From the NCBI RefSeq assembly GCF_029227915.1, contig NC_079880.1, positions 1,676,001-1,740,000 of the forward strand: DNA of 64,000 nt. The letters are read 5' to 3'. Below, piece after piece: positions 1-12,868 of the stretch. The position numbers and the translations under genes were made by a program. The notes beneath the pieces are model-generated. The model worked only from the letters and a program-made list of their open reading frames with translations, was not told the DNA's origin and ran no database searches. Each line of letters starts with the position of its first letter. Position 1 is the first letter of the stretch. Origin of the DNA: Hydractinia symbiolongicarpus (lineage: Eukaryota > Cnidaria > Hydrozoa > Anthoathecata > Hydractiniidae).

Positions 1-712
1 ACCTCTTTTATTCACCGTCTCATCAAAAATGAAAACATTTTTAAAAACTACAAGTCTCATGCGTTTTAGTGGTGAAAAAATAATTTAAAAAATCGTTCGG
101 GAAATGAGTTTACACCCTGGGTACTTTCTTTGTATACTTTTGACTATACGGGCCGAGTCCGGGATTTACGGGAAATCGCAGGTTTTCGTTTGCCGGCGAT
201 TAAACTTCTTTTATTCAGCGTCTCATCAAAAATGAAAATATTTTTAAATACTACAAGTCTCATGCGTTTTAGTTGTGAAAAAATAATTTAAAAAATCGCT
301 CGGGAAATGAGTTTACACCCTGGGTACTTTCTTTGTATAGTTTTGACTATACGGGCCGAGTCCAGGATTTACGGGAAATCGCAGGTTTTCGTTTGCCGGC
401 GATTAAACTTCTTTTATTTAGCGTCTCATGAAAAATGAAAACTTTTTTAAAAACTACAAGTCTCATGCGTTTTAGTGGTGAAAAAATAATTTAAAAAATC
501 GTTCGAGAAATGAGTTTACACCCTGGGTACTTTCTTTGTATACTTTTGACTATACGGGCCGAGTCCAGGATTTACGGGAAATCGCAGGTTTTTGTTTGCC
601 GGCGATTAAACTTCTTTTATTTAGCGTCTCATGAAAAATGAAAACATTTTTAAAAACTACAAGTCTCATGCGTTTTAGTGGTGAAAAAATAATTTAAAAA
701 TTCGTTAGGGAA

Positions 713-3144
713 ATGAGTTTACTCCCTGGGTGCTTTCTTTGTATACTTTTGACTATGCGGGCCGAGTCCGGGGTTTACGGGAAATGGCGGGTTTTCGTTT
801 GCCGGCGATTAAACTTCTTTTATTCAGCGTCTCATCAAAAATGAAAAAATTTTTGAAAACTACAAGTCTCAAGCGTTTTAGTGGTGAAAAGATAATTTAA
901 AAAATCGATCGAGAAATGAGTTTACACCCTGGGTACTTTCTTTGTATACTTTTCACTATACGGGCTGAGTCCGGATTTACGGGAAATCGCAGGTTTTCGT
1001 TTGCCGGCGATTAAACCACTTTCATTAAGCGTCTCATCAAAAATGAAAAGATTTCTGAAAACTACAAGTCTCATGCGTTTTAGTGGTGAAAATTAATTTA
1101 AAATATCGTTTGGGAAATGAGTTTACTCCCTGGGTACTTTCTTTGTATACTTTTGACTATACGGGCCGAGTTCGGGATTTACGGGAAGACGCGGGTTTTC
1201 GTTTGCCGGCAATTAAACTTCTTTTATTCAGCGTCTCATCAAAAATGAAAACATTTTTAAAAACTACAAGTCTCATGCGTTTTAGTGGTGAAAAAATAAT
1301 TCAAAAAATCGTTCGGGAAATGAGTTTAGTCCCTGGGTACTTTCTTTGTATACTTTTGACTATACGGGCCGAGTCCGGGATTTACGGGAAGTCGCGGGTT
1401 TTCGTTTGCCGGCGATTATACTTCTTTTATTTAGCGTCTCATCAAAAATGAAAATATTTTTAAATACTAAAAGTCACATGGGCTTTAGTGGTGAAATAAT
1501 AATTTAAAAAATCGTTCGGGAAATGAGTTTACACCCTGCGTACTTTCTTTCTATACTTTTGACTATACGGGCCGAGTCCGGAATTTACGGGAAATCGCAG
1601 GTTTTCGTTTGCCGGCGATTAAACTTCTTTTATTCAGCGTCTCATCAAAAATGAAAATATTTTTAAATACTACAAGTCTCATGGGCTTTAGTGGTGAAAT
1701 AATAATTTAAAAAATCGTTCGGGAAATGAGTTTACACCCTGGGTACTTTCTTTGTATACTTTTGACTATACGGGCCGAGTCCGGGATTTACGGGAAATCG
1801 CAGGTTTTCGTTTGCCGGTGATTAAACTTCTTTTATTCAGCGTCTCATCAAAAATGAAAACATTTTTGAAAACTACAAGTCTCATGCGTTTTAGTGGTGA
1901 AAAAATAATTTAAAAAATCGTTCGGGAAATGAGTTTACTCCCTGGGTACTTTCTTTGTATACTTTTGACTATACGGGCCGAGTCCGGGATTTACGGGTAA
2001 TCGCAGGTTTTCGTTTGCCGGCGATTAAACTTCTTTTATTCAGCGTCTCATCAAAAATGAAAATATTTTTAAATACTACAAGTATCATGCGTTTTAGTGG
2101 TGAAAAAATAATTTAAAAATTCGTTCGGGAAATGAGTTTACTCACTGGGTACTTTCCTTGTATACTTTTGACTATACGGGCCGAGTCCAGGGTTTACGGG
2201 AAATGGCGGGTTTTCGTTTGCCGGCGATTAAACTTCTTTTATTCAGCGTCTCATCAAAAATGAAAACATTTTTGAAAACTACAAGTCTCAAGCGTTTTAG
2301 TGGTGAAAAGATAATTTAAAAAATCGTTCGAGAAATGAGTTTACACCCTGGGTACTTTCTTTGTATACTTTTGACTATACGGGCCGAGTCCGGATTTACG
2401 GGAAATCGCAGGTTTTCGTTTGCGGGCGATTAAACCACTTTCATTAAGCGTCTCATCAAAAATGAAAACATTCTTGAAAACTACAAGTCTCATGCGTTTT
2501 AGTGGTGAAAAAGTAATTTAAATAATAGTTCGGGAAATGAGTTTACTCCCTGGGTACTTTCTTTGTATACTTTTGACTATACGGGCCGAGTCCGGGATTT
2601 ACGGGAAATCGCGGATTTTCGTTTGCCGGCGATTAAACTTCTTTTATTCAGCGTCCCATCAAATATGAAAATAATTTTGAAAACTACAAGTCTCATGCGT
2701 TTAGTGGTAAAGAAATAATATAAAAAATCGTTCGGGCAATGAGTTTACTCCCTGGGTACTTTCTTTGTATACTTTTGACTATACGGGCCAAGCCCGGGAT
2801 TTACGGGAAATCGCGGGTTTTTGTTTGCCGGCGATTAAACTTCTTTTATTCAGCGTCTCATCAAAAATGAAAAAATTTTTGAAAACTACAAGTCTCAAGC
2901 GTTTTAGTGGTGAAAAGATAATTTAAAAAATCGTTCTGGAAATGAGTTTACACCCTGGGTACTTTCTTTGTATACTTTTGACTATACGGGCCGAGTCCAG
3001 GATTTACGGGAAATCGCAGGTTTTTGTTTGCCGGCGATTAAACTTCTTTTATTTAGCGTCTCATGAAAAATGAAAACATTTTTAAAAACTACAAGTCTCA
3101 TGCGTTTTAGTGGTGAAAAAATAATTTAAAAATTCGTTAGGGAA
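713..3144 (+). repeat. Domain A HOR copy 1 (12 monomers, 2,432 bp)
   Basis: Monomer anchors are at 713, 916, 1117, 1320, 1523, 1726, 1929, 2132, 2335, 2537, 2739 and 2942. Diagnostic members are the TTTTCACTATAC monomer (916), a monomer with TTAATTTAAAATATCG before the anchor (1117), one with AGTCGCGGG (1320), GGGCTTTAG monomers with CCTGCGTAC and then CCTGGGTAC (1523, 1726), one with ACGGGTAATCG (1929), one with TTTCCTTG (2132), and a pair with CGTCCCATCAAATATG and GGTAAAGAAATAATAT (2537 and 2739). I use this order as the reference for the other copies. Confidence 0.92.
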
Positions 3145-5979
3145 ATGAGTTTACTCCCTGGGTGCTTTCTTTGTATACTTTTGACTATGCGGGCCGAGTC
3201 CGGGGTTTACGGGAAATGGCGGGTTTTCGTTTGCCGGCGATTAAACTTCTTTTATTCAGCGTCTCATCAAAAATGAAAAAATTTTTGAAAACTACAAGTC
3301 TCAAGCGTTTTAGTGGTGAAAAGATAATTTAAAAAATCGATCGAGAAATGAGTTTACACCCTGGGTACTTTCTTTGTATACTTTTCACTATACGGGCTGA
3401 GTCCGGATTTACGGGAAATCGCAGGTTTTCGTTTGCCGGCGATTAAACCACTTTCATTAAGCGTCTCATCAAAAATGAAAAGATTTCTGAAAACTACAAG
3501 TCTCATGCGTTTTAGTGGTGAAAATTAATTTAAAATATCGTTTGGGAAATGAGTTTACTCCCTGGGTACTTTCTTTGTATACTTTTGACTATACGGGCCG
3601 AGTTCGGGATTTACGGGAAGACGCGGGTTTTCGTTTGCCGGCAATTAAACTTCTTTTATTCAGCGTCTCATCAAAAATGAAAACATTTTTAAAAACTACA
3701 AGTCTCATGCGTTTTAGTGGTGAAAAAATAATTCAAAAAATCGTTCGGGAAATGAGTTTAGTCCCTGGGTACTTTCTTTGTATACTTTTGACTATACGGG
3801 CCGAGTCCGGGATTTACGGGAAGTCGCGGGTTTTCGTTTGCCGGCGATTATACTTCTTTTATTTAGCGTCTCATCAAAAATGAAAATATTTTTAAATACT
3901 AAAAGTCACATGGGCTTTAGTGGTGAAATAATAATTTAAAAAATCGTTCGGGAAATGAGTTTACACCCTGCGTACTTTCTTTCTATACTTTTGACTATAC
4001 GGGCCGAGTCCGGAATTTACGGGAAATCGCAGGTTTTCGTTTGCCGGCGATTAAACTTCTTTTATTCAGCGTCTCATCAAAAATGAAAATATTTTTAAAT
4101 ACTACAAGTCTCATGGGCTTTAGTGGTGAAATAATAATTTAAAAAATCGTTCGGGAAATGAGTTTACACCCTGGGTACTTTCTTTGTATACTTTTGACTA
4201 TACGGGCCGAGTCCGGGATTTACGGGAAATCGCAGGTTTTCGTTTGCCGGTGATTAAACTTCTTTTATTCAGCGTCTCATCAAAAATGAAAACATTTTTG
4301 AAAACTACAAGTCTCATGCGTTTTAGTGGTGAAAAAATAATTTAAAAAATCGTTCGGGAAATGAGTTTACTCCCTGGGTACTTTCTTTGTATACTTTTGA
4401 CTATACGGGCCGAGTCCGGGATTTACGGGTAATCGCAGGTTTTCGTTTGCCGGCGATTAAACTTCTTTTATTCAGCGTCTCATCAAAAATGAAAATATTT
4501 TTAAATACTACAAGTATCATGCGTTTTAGTGGTGAAAAAATAATTTAAAAATTCGTTCGGGAAATGAGTTTACTCACTGGGTACTTTCCTTGTATACTTT
4601 TGACTATACGGGCCGAGTCCAGGGTTTACGGGAAATGGCGGGTTTTCGTTTGCCGGCGATTAAACTTCTTTTATTCAGCGTCTCATCAAAAATGAAAACA
4701 TTTTTGAAAACTACAAGTCTCAAGCGTTTTAGTGGTGAAAAGATAATTTAAAAAATCGTTCGAGAAATGAGTTTACACCCTGGGTACTTTCTTTGTATAC
4801 TTTTGACTATACGGGCCGAGTCCGGATTTACGGGAAATCGCAGGTTTTCGTTTGCGGGCGATTAAACCACTTTCATTAAGCGTCTCATCAAAAATGAAAA
4901 CATTCTTGAAAACTACAAGTCTCATGCGTTTTAGTGGTGAAAAAGTAATTTAAATAATAGTTCGGGAAATGAGTTTATCCCTGGGTACTTTCTTTGTATA
5001 CTTTTGACTATACGGGCCGAGTCCGGGATTTACGGGAAATCGCGGATTTTCGTTTGCCGGCGATTAAACTTCTTTTATTCAGCGTCCCATCAAATATGAA
5101 AATAATTTTGAAAACTACAAGTCTCATGCGTTTAGTGGTAAAGAAATAATATAAAAAATCGTTCGGGCAATGAGTTTACTCCCTGGGTACTTTCTTTGTA
5201 TACTTTTGACTATACGGGCCAAGCCCGGGATTTACGGGAAATCGCGGGTTTTTGTTTGCCGGCGATTAAACTTCTTTTATTCAGCGTCTCATCAAAAATG
5301 AAAAAATTTTTGAAAACTACAAGTCTCAAGCGTTTTAGTGGTGAAAAGATAATTTAAAAAATCGTTCTGGAAATGAGTTTACTCCCTGGGTACTTTCTTT
5401 GTATACTTTTGACTATACGGGCCGAGTCCGGATTTACGGGAAATCGCAGGTTTTCGTTTGCCGGCGATTAAACCACTTTTATTAAGCGTCTCATCAAAAA
5501 TGAAAAGATTTCTGAAAACTACAAGTCTCATGCGTTTTAGTGGTGAAAATTAATTTAAAATATCGTTTGGGAAATGAGTTTACTCCCTGGGTACTTTCTT
5601 TGTATACTTTTGACTATACGGGCCGAGTCCGGGATTTACGGGAAATCGCAGGTTTTCGTTTGCCGGCGATTAAACTTCTTTTATTTAGCGTCTCATGAAA
5701 AATGAAAACTTTTTTAAAAACTACAAGTCTCATGCGTTTTAGTGGTGAAAAAATAATTTAAAAAATCGTTCGAGAAATGAGTTTACACCCTGGGTACTTT
5801 CTTTGTATACTTTTGACTATACGGGCCGAGTCCAGGATTTACGGGAAATCGCAGGTTTTTGTTTGCCGGCGATTAAACTTCTTTTATTTAGCGTCTCATG
5901 AAAAATGAAAACATTTTTAAAAACTACAAGTCTCATGCGTTTTAGTGGTGAAAAAATAATTTAAAAATTCGTTAGGGAA
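3145..5979 (+). repeat. Domain A HOR copy 2 (14-monomer variant, 2,835 bp)
   Basis: The first 12 monomers follow copy 1, including the diagnostic pair at 4,969 and 5,170. After 5,373 the order changes. Two additional monomers (5,574 with TTAATTTAAAATATCG, and 5,777 with GTTCGAG) precede the next anchor at 5,980. The monomer at 5,373 has CTCCC and GTCCGGATTT rather than the CACCC and GTCCAGG of its counterpart at 2,942, so the extra pair entered within or next to it. There is also a private 1 bp deletion near 4,977 (GTTTATCCC for GTTTACTCCC). Confidence 0.88.
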
Positions 5980-8411
5980 ATGAGTTTACTCCCTGGGTGC
6001 TTTCTTTGTATACTTTTGACTATGCGGGCCGAGTCCGGGGTTTACGGGAAATGGCGGGTTTTCGTTTGCCGGCGATTAAACTTCTTTTATTCAGCGTCTC
6101 ATCAAAAATGAAAAAATTTTTGAAAACTACAAGTCTCCAACGTTTTAGTGGTGAAAAGATAATTTAAAAAATCGATCGAGAAATGAGTTTACACCCTGGG
6201 TACTTTCTTTGTATACTTTTCACTATACGGGCTGAGTCCGGATTTACGGGAAATCGCAGGTTTTCGTTTGCCGGCGATTAAACCACTTTCATTAAGCGTC
6301 TCATCAAAAATGAAAAGATTTCTGAAAACTACAAGTCTCATGCGTTTTAGTGGTGAAAATTAATTTAAAATATCGTTTGGGAAATGAGTTTACTCCCTGG
6401 GTACTTTCTTTGTATACTTTTGACTATACGGGCCGAGTTCGGGATTTACGGGAAGACGCGGGTTTTCGTTTGCCGGCAATTAAACTTCTTTTATTCAGCG
6501 TCTCATCAAAAATGAAAACATTTTTAAAAACTACAAGTCTCATGCGTTTTAGTGGTGAAAAAATAATTCAAAAAATCGTTCGGGAAATGAGTTTAGTCCC
6601 TGGGTACTTTCTTTGTATACTTTTGACTATACGGGCCGAGTCCGGGATTTACGGGAAGTCGCGGGTTTTCGTTTGCCGGCGATTATACTTCTTTTATTTA
6701 GCGTCTCATCAAAAATGAAAATATTTTTAAATACTAAAAGTCACATGGGCTTTAGTGGTGAAATAATAATTTAAAAAATCGTTCGGGAAATGAGTTTACA
6801 CCCTGCGTACTTTCTTTCTATACTTTTGACTATACGGGCCGAGTCCGGAATTTACGGGAAATCGCAGGTTTTCGTTTGCCGGCGATTAAACTTCTTTTAT
6901 TCAGCGTCTCATCAAAAATGAAAATATTTTTAAATACTACAAGTCTCATGGGCTTTAGTGGTGAAATAATAATTTAAAAAATCGTTCGGGAAATGAGTTT
7001 ACACCCTGGGTACTTTCTTTGTATACTTTTGACTATACGGGCCGAGTCCGGGATTTACGGGAAATCGCAGGTTTTCGTTTGCCGGTGATTAAACTTCTTT
7101 TATTCAGCGTCTCATCAAAAATGAAAACATTTTTGAAAACTACAAGTCTCATGCGTTTTAGTGGTGAAAAAATAATTTAAAAAATCGTTCGGGAAATGAG
7201 TTTACTCCCTGGGTACTTTCTTTGTATACTTTTGACTATACGGGCCGAGTCCGGGATTTACGGGTAATCGCAGGTTTTCGTTTGCCGGCGATTAAACTTC
7301 TTTTATTCAGCGTCTCATCAAAAATGAAAATATTTTTAAATACTACAAGTATCATGCGTTTTAGTGGTGAAAAAATAATTTAAAAATTCGTTCGGGAAAT
7401 GAGTTTACTCACTGGGTACTTTCCTTGTATACTTTTGACTATACGGGCCGAGTCCAGGGTTTACGGGAAATGGCGGGTTTTCGTTTGCCGGCGATTAAAC
7501 TTCTTTTATTCAGCGTCTCATCAAAAATGAAAACATTTTTGAAAACTACAAGTCTCAAGCGTTTTAGTGGTGAAAAGATAATTTAAAAAATCGTTCGAGA
7601 AATGAGTTTACACCCTGGGTACTTTCTTTGTATACTTTTGACTATACGGGCCGAGTCCGGATTTACGGGAAATCGCAGGTTTTCGTTTGCGGGCGATTAA
7701 ACCACTTTCATTAAGCGTCTCATCAAAAATGAAAACATTCTTGAAAACTACAAGTCTCATGCGTTTTAGTGGTGAAAAAGTAATTTAAATAATAGTTCGG
7801 GAAATGAGTTTACTCCCTGGGTACTTTCTTTGTATACTTTTGACTATACGGGCCGAGTCCGGGATTTACGGGAAATCGCGGATTTTCGTTTGCCGGCGAT
7901 TAAACTTCTTTTATTCAGCGTCCCATCAAATATGAAAATAATTTTGAAAACTACAAGTCTCATGCGTTTAGTGGTAAAGAAATAATATAAAAAATCGTTC
8001 GGGCAATGAGTTTACTCCCTGGGTACTTTCTTTGTATACTTTTGACTATACGGGCCAAGCCCGGGATTTACGGGAAATCGCGGGTTTTTGTTTGCCGGCG
8101 ATTAAACTTCTTTTATTCAGCGTCTCATCAAAAATGAAAAAATTTTTGAAAACTACAAGTCTCAAGCGTTTTAGTGGTGAAAAGATAATTTAAAAAATCG
8201 TTCTGGAAATGAGTTTACACCCTGGGTACTTTCTTTGTATACTTTTGACTATACGGGCCGAGTCCAGGATTTACGGGAAATCGCAGGTTTTTGTTTGCCG
8301 GCGATTAAACTTCTTTTATTTAGCGTCTCATGAAAAATGAAAACATTTTTAAAAACTACAAGTCTCATGCGTTTTAGTGGTGAAAAAATAATTTAAAAAT
8401 TCGTTAGGGAA
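5980..8411 (+). repeat. Domain A HOR copy 3 (12 monomers, 2,432 bp)
   Basis: The monomer order is the same as in copy 1. A private difference is GTCTCCAACG near 6,133, where the other copies have GTCTCAAGCG. The final monomer (8,209) has the CACCC and GTCCAGG form of copy 1, not the form of copy 2, so the 14-monomer state was not passed on to this copy. Confidence 0.9.
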
Positions 8412-10843
8412 ATGAGTTTACTCCCTGGGTGCTTTCTTTGTATACTTTTGACTATGCGGGCCGAGTCCGGGGTTTACGGGAAATGGCGGGTTTTCGTTTG
8501 CCGGCGATTAAACTTCTTTTATTCAGCGTCTCATCAAAAATGAAAAAATTTTTGAAAACTACAAGTCTCAAGCGTTTTAGTGGTGAAAAGATAATTTAAA
8601 AAATCGATCGAGAAATGAGTTTACACCCTGGGTACTTTCTTTGTATACTTTTCACTATACGGGCTGAGTCCGGATTTACGGGAAATCGCAGGTTTTCGTT
8701 TGCCGGCGATTAAACCACTTTCATTAAGCGTCTCATCAAAAATGAAAAGATTTCTGAAAACTACAAGTCTCATGCGTTTTAGTGGTGAAAATTAATTTAA
8801 AATATCGTTTGGGAAATGAGTTTACTCCCTGGGTACTTTCTTTGTATACTTTTGACTATACGGGCCGAGTTCGGGATTTACGGGAAGACGCGGGTTTTCG
8901 TTTGCCGGCAATTAAACTTCTTTTATTCAGCGTCTCATCAAAAATGAAAACATTTTTAAAAACTACAAGTCTCATGCGTTTTAGTGGTGAAAAAATAATT
9001 CAAAAAATCGTTCGGGAAATGAGTTTAGTCCCTGGGTACTTTCTTTGTATACTTTTGACTATACGGGCCGAGTCCGGGATTTACGGGAAGTCGCGGGTTT
9101 TCGTTTGCCGGCGATTATACTTCTTTTATTTAGCGTCTCATCAAAAATGAAAATATTTTTAAATACTAAAAGTCACATGGGCTTTAGTGGTGAAATAATA
9201 ATTTAAAAAATCGTTCGGGAAATGAGTTTACACCCTGCGTACTTTCTTTCTATACTTTTGACTATACGGGCCGAGTCCGGAATTTACGGGAAATCGCAGG
9301 TTTTCGTTTGCCGGCGATTAAACTTCTTTTATTCAGCGTCTCATCAAAAATGAAAATATTTTTAAATACTACAAGTCTCATGGGCTTTAGTGGTGAAATA
9401 ATAATTTAAAAAATCGTTCGGGAAATGAGTTTACACCCTGGGTACTTTCTTTGTATACTTTTGACTATACGGGCCGAGTCCGGGATTTACGGGAAATCGC
9501 AGGTTTTCGTTTGCCGGTGATTAAACTTCTTTTATTCAGCGTCTCATCAAAAATGAAAACATTTTTGAAAACTACAAGTCTCATGCGTTTTAGTGGTGAA
9601 AAAATAATTTAAAAAATCGTTCGGGAAATGAGTTTACTCCCTGGGTACTTTCTTTGTATACTTTTGACTATACGGGCCGAGTCCGGGATTTACGGGTAAT
9701 CGCAGGTTTTCGTTTGCCGGCGATTAAACTTCTTTTATTCAGCGTCTCATCAAAAATGAAAATATTTTTAAATACTACAAGTATCATGCGTTTTAGTGGT
9801 GAAAAAATAATTTAAAAATTCGTTCGGGAAATGAGTTTACTCACTGGGTACTTTCCTTGTATACTTTTGACTATACGGGCCGAGTCCAGGGTTTACGGGA
9901 AATGGCGGGTTTTCGTTTGCCGGCGATTAAACTTCTTTTATTCAGCGTCTCATCAAAAATGAAAACATTTTTGAAAACTACAAGTCTCAAGCGTTTTAGT
10001 GGTGAAAAGATAATTTAAAAAATCGTTCGAGAAATGAGTTTACACCCTGGGTACTTTCTTTGTATACTTTTGACTATACGGGCCGAGTCCGGATTTACGG
10101 GAAATCGCAGGTTTTCGTTTGCGGGCGATTAAACCACTTTCATTAAGCGTCTCATCAAAAATGAAAACATTCTTGAAAACTACAAGTCTCATGCGTTTTA
10201 GTGGTGAAAAAGTAATTTAAATAATAGTTCGGGAAATGAGTTTACTCCCTGGGTACTTTCTTTGTATACTTTTGACTATACGGGCCGAGTCCGGGATTTA
10301 CGGGAAATCGCGGATTTTCGTTTGCCGGCGATTAAACTTCTTTTATTCAGCGTCCCATCAAATATGAAAATAATTTTGAAAACTACAAGTCTCATGCGTT
10401 TAGTGGTAAAGAAATAATATAAAAAATCGTTCGGGCAATGAGTTTACTCCCTGGGTACTTTCTTTGTATACTTTTGACTATACGGGCCAAGCCCGGGATT
10501 TACGGGAAATCGCGGGTTTTTGTTTGCCGGCGATTAAACTTCTTTTATTCAGCGTCTCATCAAAAATGAAAAAATTTTTGAAAACTACAAGTCTCAAGCG
10601 TTTTAGTGGTGAAAAGATAATTTAAAAAATCGTTCTGGAAATGAGTTTACACCCTGGGTACTTTCTTTGTATACTTTTGACTATACGGGCCGAGTCCAGG
10701 ATTTACGGGAAATCGCAGGTTTTTGTTTGCCGGCGATTAAACTTCTTTTATTTAGCGTCTCATGAAAAATGAAAACATTTTTAAAAACTACAAGTCTCAT
10801 GCGTTTTAGTGGTGAAAAAATAATTTAAAAATTCGTTAGGGAA
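8412..10843 (+). repeat. Domain A HOR copy 4 (12 monomers, 2,432 bp)
   Basis: The order and spacing are the same as in copies 1 and 3, and I saw no clear private indel. Near-identity over the full 2.4 kb indicates a very recent copy. It could also reflect assembly collapse or expansion, which the sequence alone cannot exclude. Confidence 0.9.
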
Positions 10844-12868
10844 ATGAGTTTACTCCCTGGGTGCTTTCTTTGTATACTTTTGACTATGCGGGCCGAGTCC
10901 GGGGTTTACGGGAAATGGCGGGTTTTCGTTTGCCGGCGATTAAACTTCTTTTATTCAGCGTCTCATCAAAAATGAAAAAATTTTTGAAAACTACAAGTCT
11001 CAAGCGTTTTAGTGGTGAAAAGATAATTTAAAAAATCGATCTGGAAATGAGTTTACTCCCTGGGTACTTTCTTTGTATACTTTTGACTATACGGGCCGAG
11101 TCCGGGATTTACGGGTAATCGCAGGTTTTCGTTTGCCGGCGATTAAACTTCTTTTATTCAGCGTCTCATCAAAAATGAAAATATTTTTAAATACTACAAG
11201 TATCATGCGTTTTAGTGGTGAAAAAATAATTTAAAAATTCGTTCGGGAAATGAGTTTACTCACTGGGTACTTTCCTTGTATACTTTTGACTATACGGGCC
11301 GAGTCCAGGGTTTACGGGAAATGGCGGGTTTTCGTTTGCCGGCGATTAAACTTCTTTTATTCAGCGTCTCATCAAAAATGAAAACATTCTTGAAAACTAC
11401 AAGTCTCATGCGTTTTAGTGGTGAAAAAGTAATTTAAATAATAGTTCGGGAAATGAGTTTACTCCCTGGGTACTTTCTTTGTATACTTTTGACTATACGG
11501 GCCGAGTCCGGGATTTACGGGAAATCGCGGATTTTCGTTTGCCGGCGATTAAACTTCTTTTATTCAGCGTCCCATCAAATATGAAAATAATTTTGAAAAC
11601 TACAAGTCTCATGCGTTTAGTGGTAAAGAAATAATATAAAAAATCGTTCGGGCAATGAGTTTACTCCCTGGGTACTTTCTTTGTATACTTTTGACTATAC
11701 GGGCCAAGCCCGGGATTTACGGGAAATCGCGGGTTTTTGTTTGCCGGCGATTAAACTTCTTTTATTCAGCGTCTCATCAAAAATGAAAAATTTTTTGAAA
11801 ACTACAAGTATCATGCGTTTTAGTGGTGAAAAAATAATTTAAAAATTCGTTCGGGAAATGAGTTTACTCACTGGGTACTTTCCTTGTATACTTTTGACTA
11901 TACGGGCCGAGTCCAGGGTTTACGGGAAATGGCGGGTTTTCGTTTGCCGGCGATTAAACTTCTTTTATTCAGCGTCTCATCAAAAATGAAAACATTTTTG
12001 AAAACTACAAGTCTCAAGCGTTTTAGTGGTGAAAAGATAATTTAAAAAATCGTTCGAGAAATGAGTTTACACCCTGGGTACTTTCTTTGTATACTTTTGA
12101 CTATACGGGCCGAGTCCGGATTTACGGGAAATCGCAGGTTTTCGTTTGCGGGCGATTAAACCACTTTCATTAAGCGTCTCATCAAAAATGAAAACATTCT
12201 TGAAAACTACAAGTCTCATGCGTTTTAGTGGTGAAAAAGTAATTTAAATAATAGTTCGGGAAATGAGTTTACTCCCTGGGTACTTTCTTTGTATACTTTT
12301 GACTATACGGGCCGAGTCCGGGATTTACGGGAAATCGCGGATTTTCGTTTGCCGGCGATTAAACTTCTTTTATTCAGCGTCCCATCAAATATGAAAATAA
12401 TTTTGAAAACTACAAGTCTCATGCGTTTAGTGGTAAAGAAATAATATAAAAAATCGTTCGGGCAATGAGTTTACTCCCTGGGTACTTTCTTTGTATACTT
12501 TTGACTATACGGGCCAAGCCCGGGATTTACGGGAAATCGCGGGTTTTTGTTTGCCGGCGATTAAACTTCTTTTATTCAGCGTCTCATCAAAAATGAAAAA
12601 ATTTTTGAAAACTACAAGTCTCAAGCGTTTTAGTGGTGAAAAGATAATTTAAAAAATCGTTCTGGAAATGAGTTTACTCCCTGGGTACTTTCTTTGTATA
12701 CTTTTGACTATACGGGCCGAGTCCGGATTTACGGGAAATCGCAGGTTTTCGTTTGCCGGCGATTAAACCACTTTTATTAAGCGTCTCATCAAAAATGAAA
12801 AGATTTCTGAAAACTACAAGTCTCATGCGTTTTAGTGGTGAAAATTAATTTAAAATATCGTTTGGGAA
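10844..12868 (+). repeat. Domain A scrambled HOR copy with hybrid monomers
   Basis: Anchors are at 10,844, 11,047, 11,250, 11,453, 11,655, 11,858, 12,061, 12,263, 12,465 and 12,668. Relative to copy 1 the order jumps. The monomer boundary near 11,036-11,050 joins the tail of the 713-type monomer to the ACGGGTAATCG monomer, skipping four or five monomers. The TTTCCTTG monomer at 11,250 is followed directly by the CGTCCCATC pair, skipping one. Near 11,790-11,815 a second hybrid (AAATTTTTTG followed by AAGTATCATG) returns to the TTTCCTTG monomer and runs through the same pair again. The end (12,668 on) resembles the variant end of copy 2. Confidence 0.85.

Noticed and set aside
1083-1451. 122-codon open frame, identical in translation at 1,083, 3,515, 6,350 and 8,782
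   Set aside because: It spans two monomers only because a T to C change turns the usual TAA after AATAAT into CAA. The repeats of the frame are simply HOR copies. There is no start context, no recognisable domain, and the preserved identity reflects array homogenisation.
8412-10843. Telomere-type short repeats or microsatellite blocks
   Set aside because: Runs of A and short AT stretches belong to the monomer itself. No TTAGGG, TTAGG or TTTAGGG tandem is present. The single GTTAGGG in the 8,412-type monomer is an isolated substitution.
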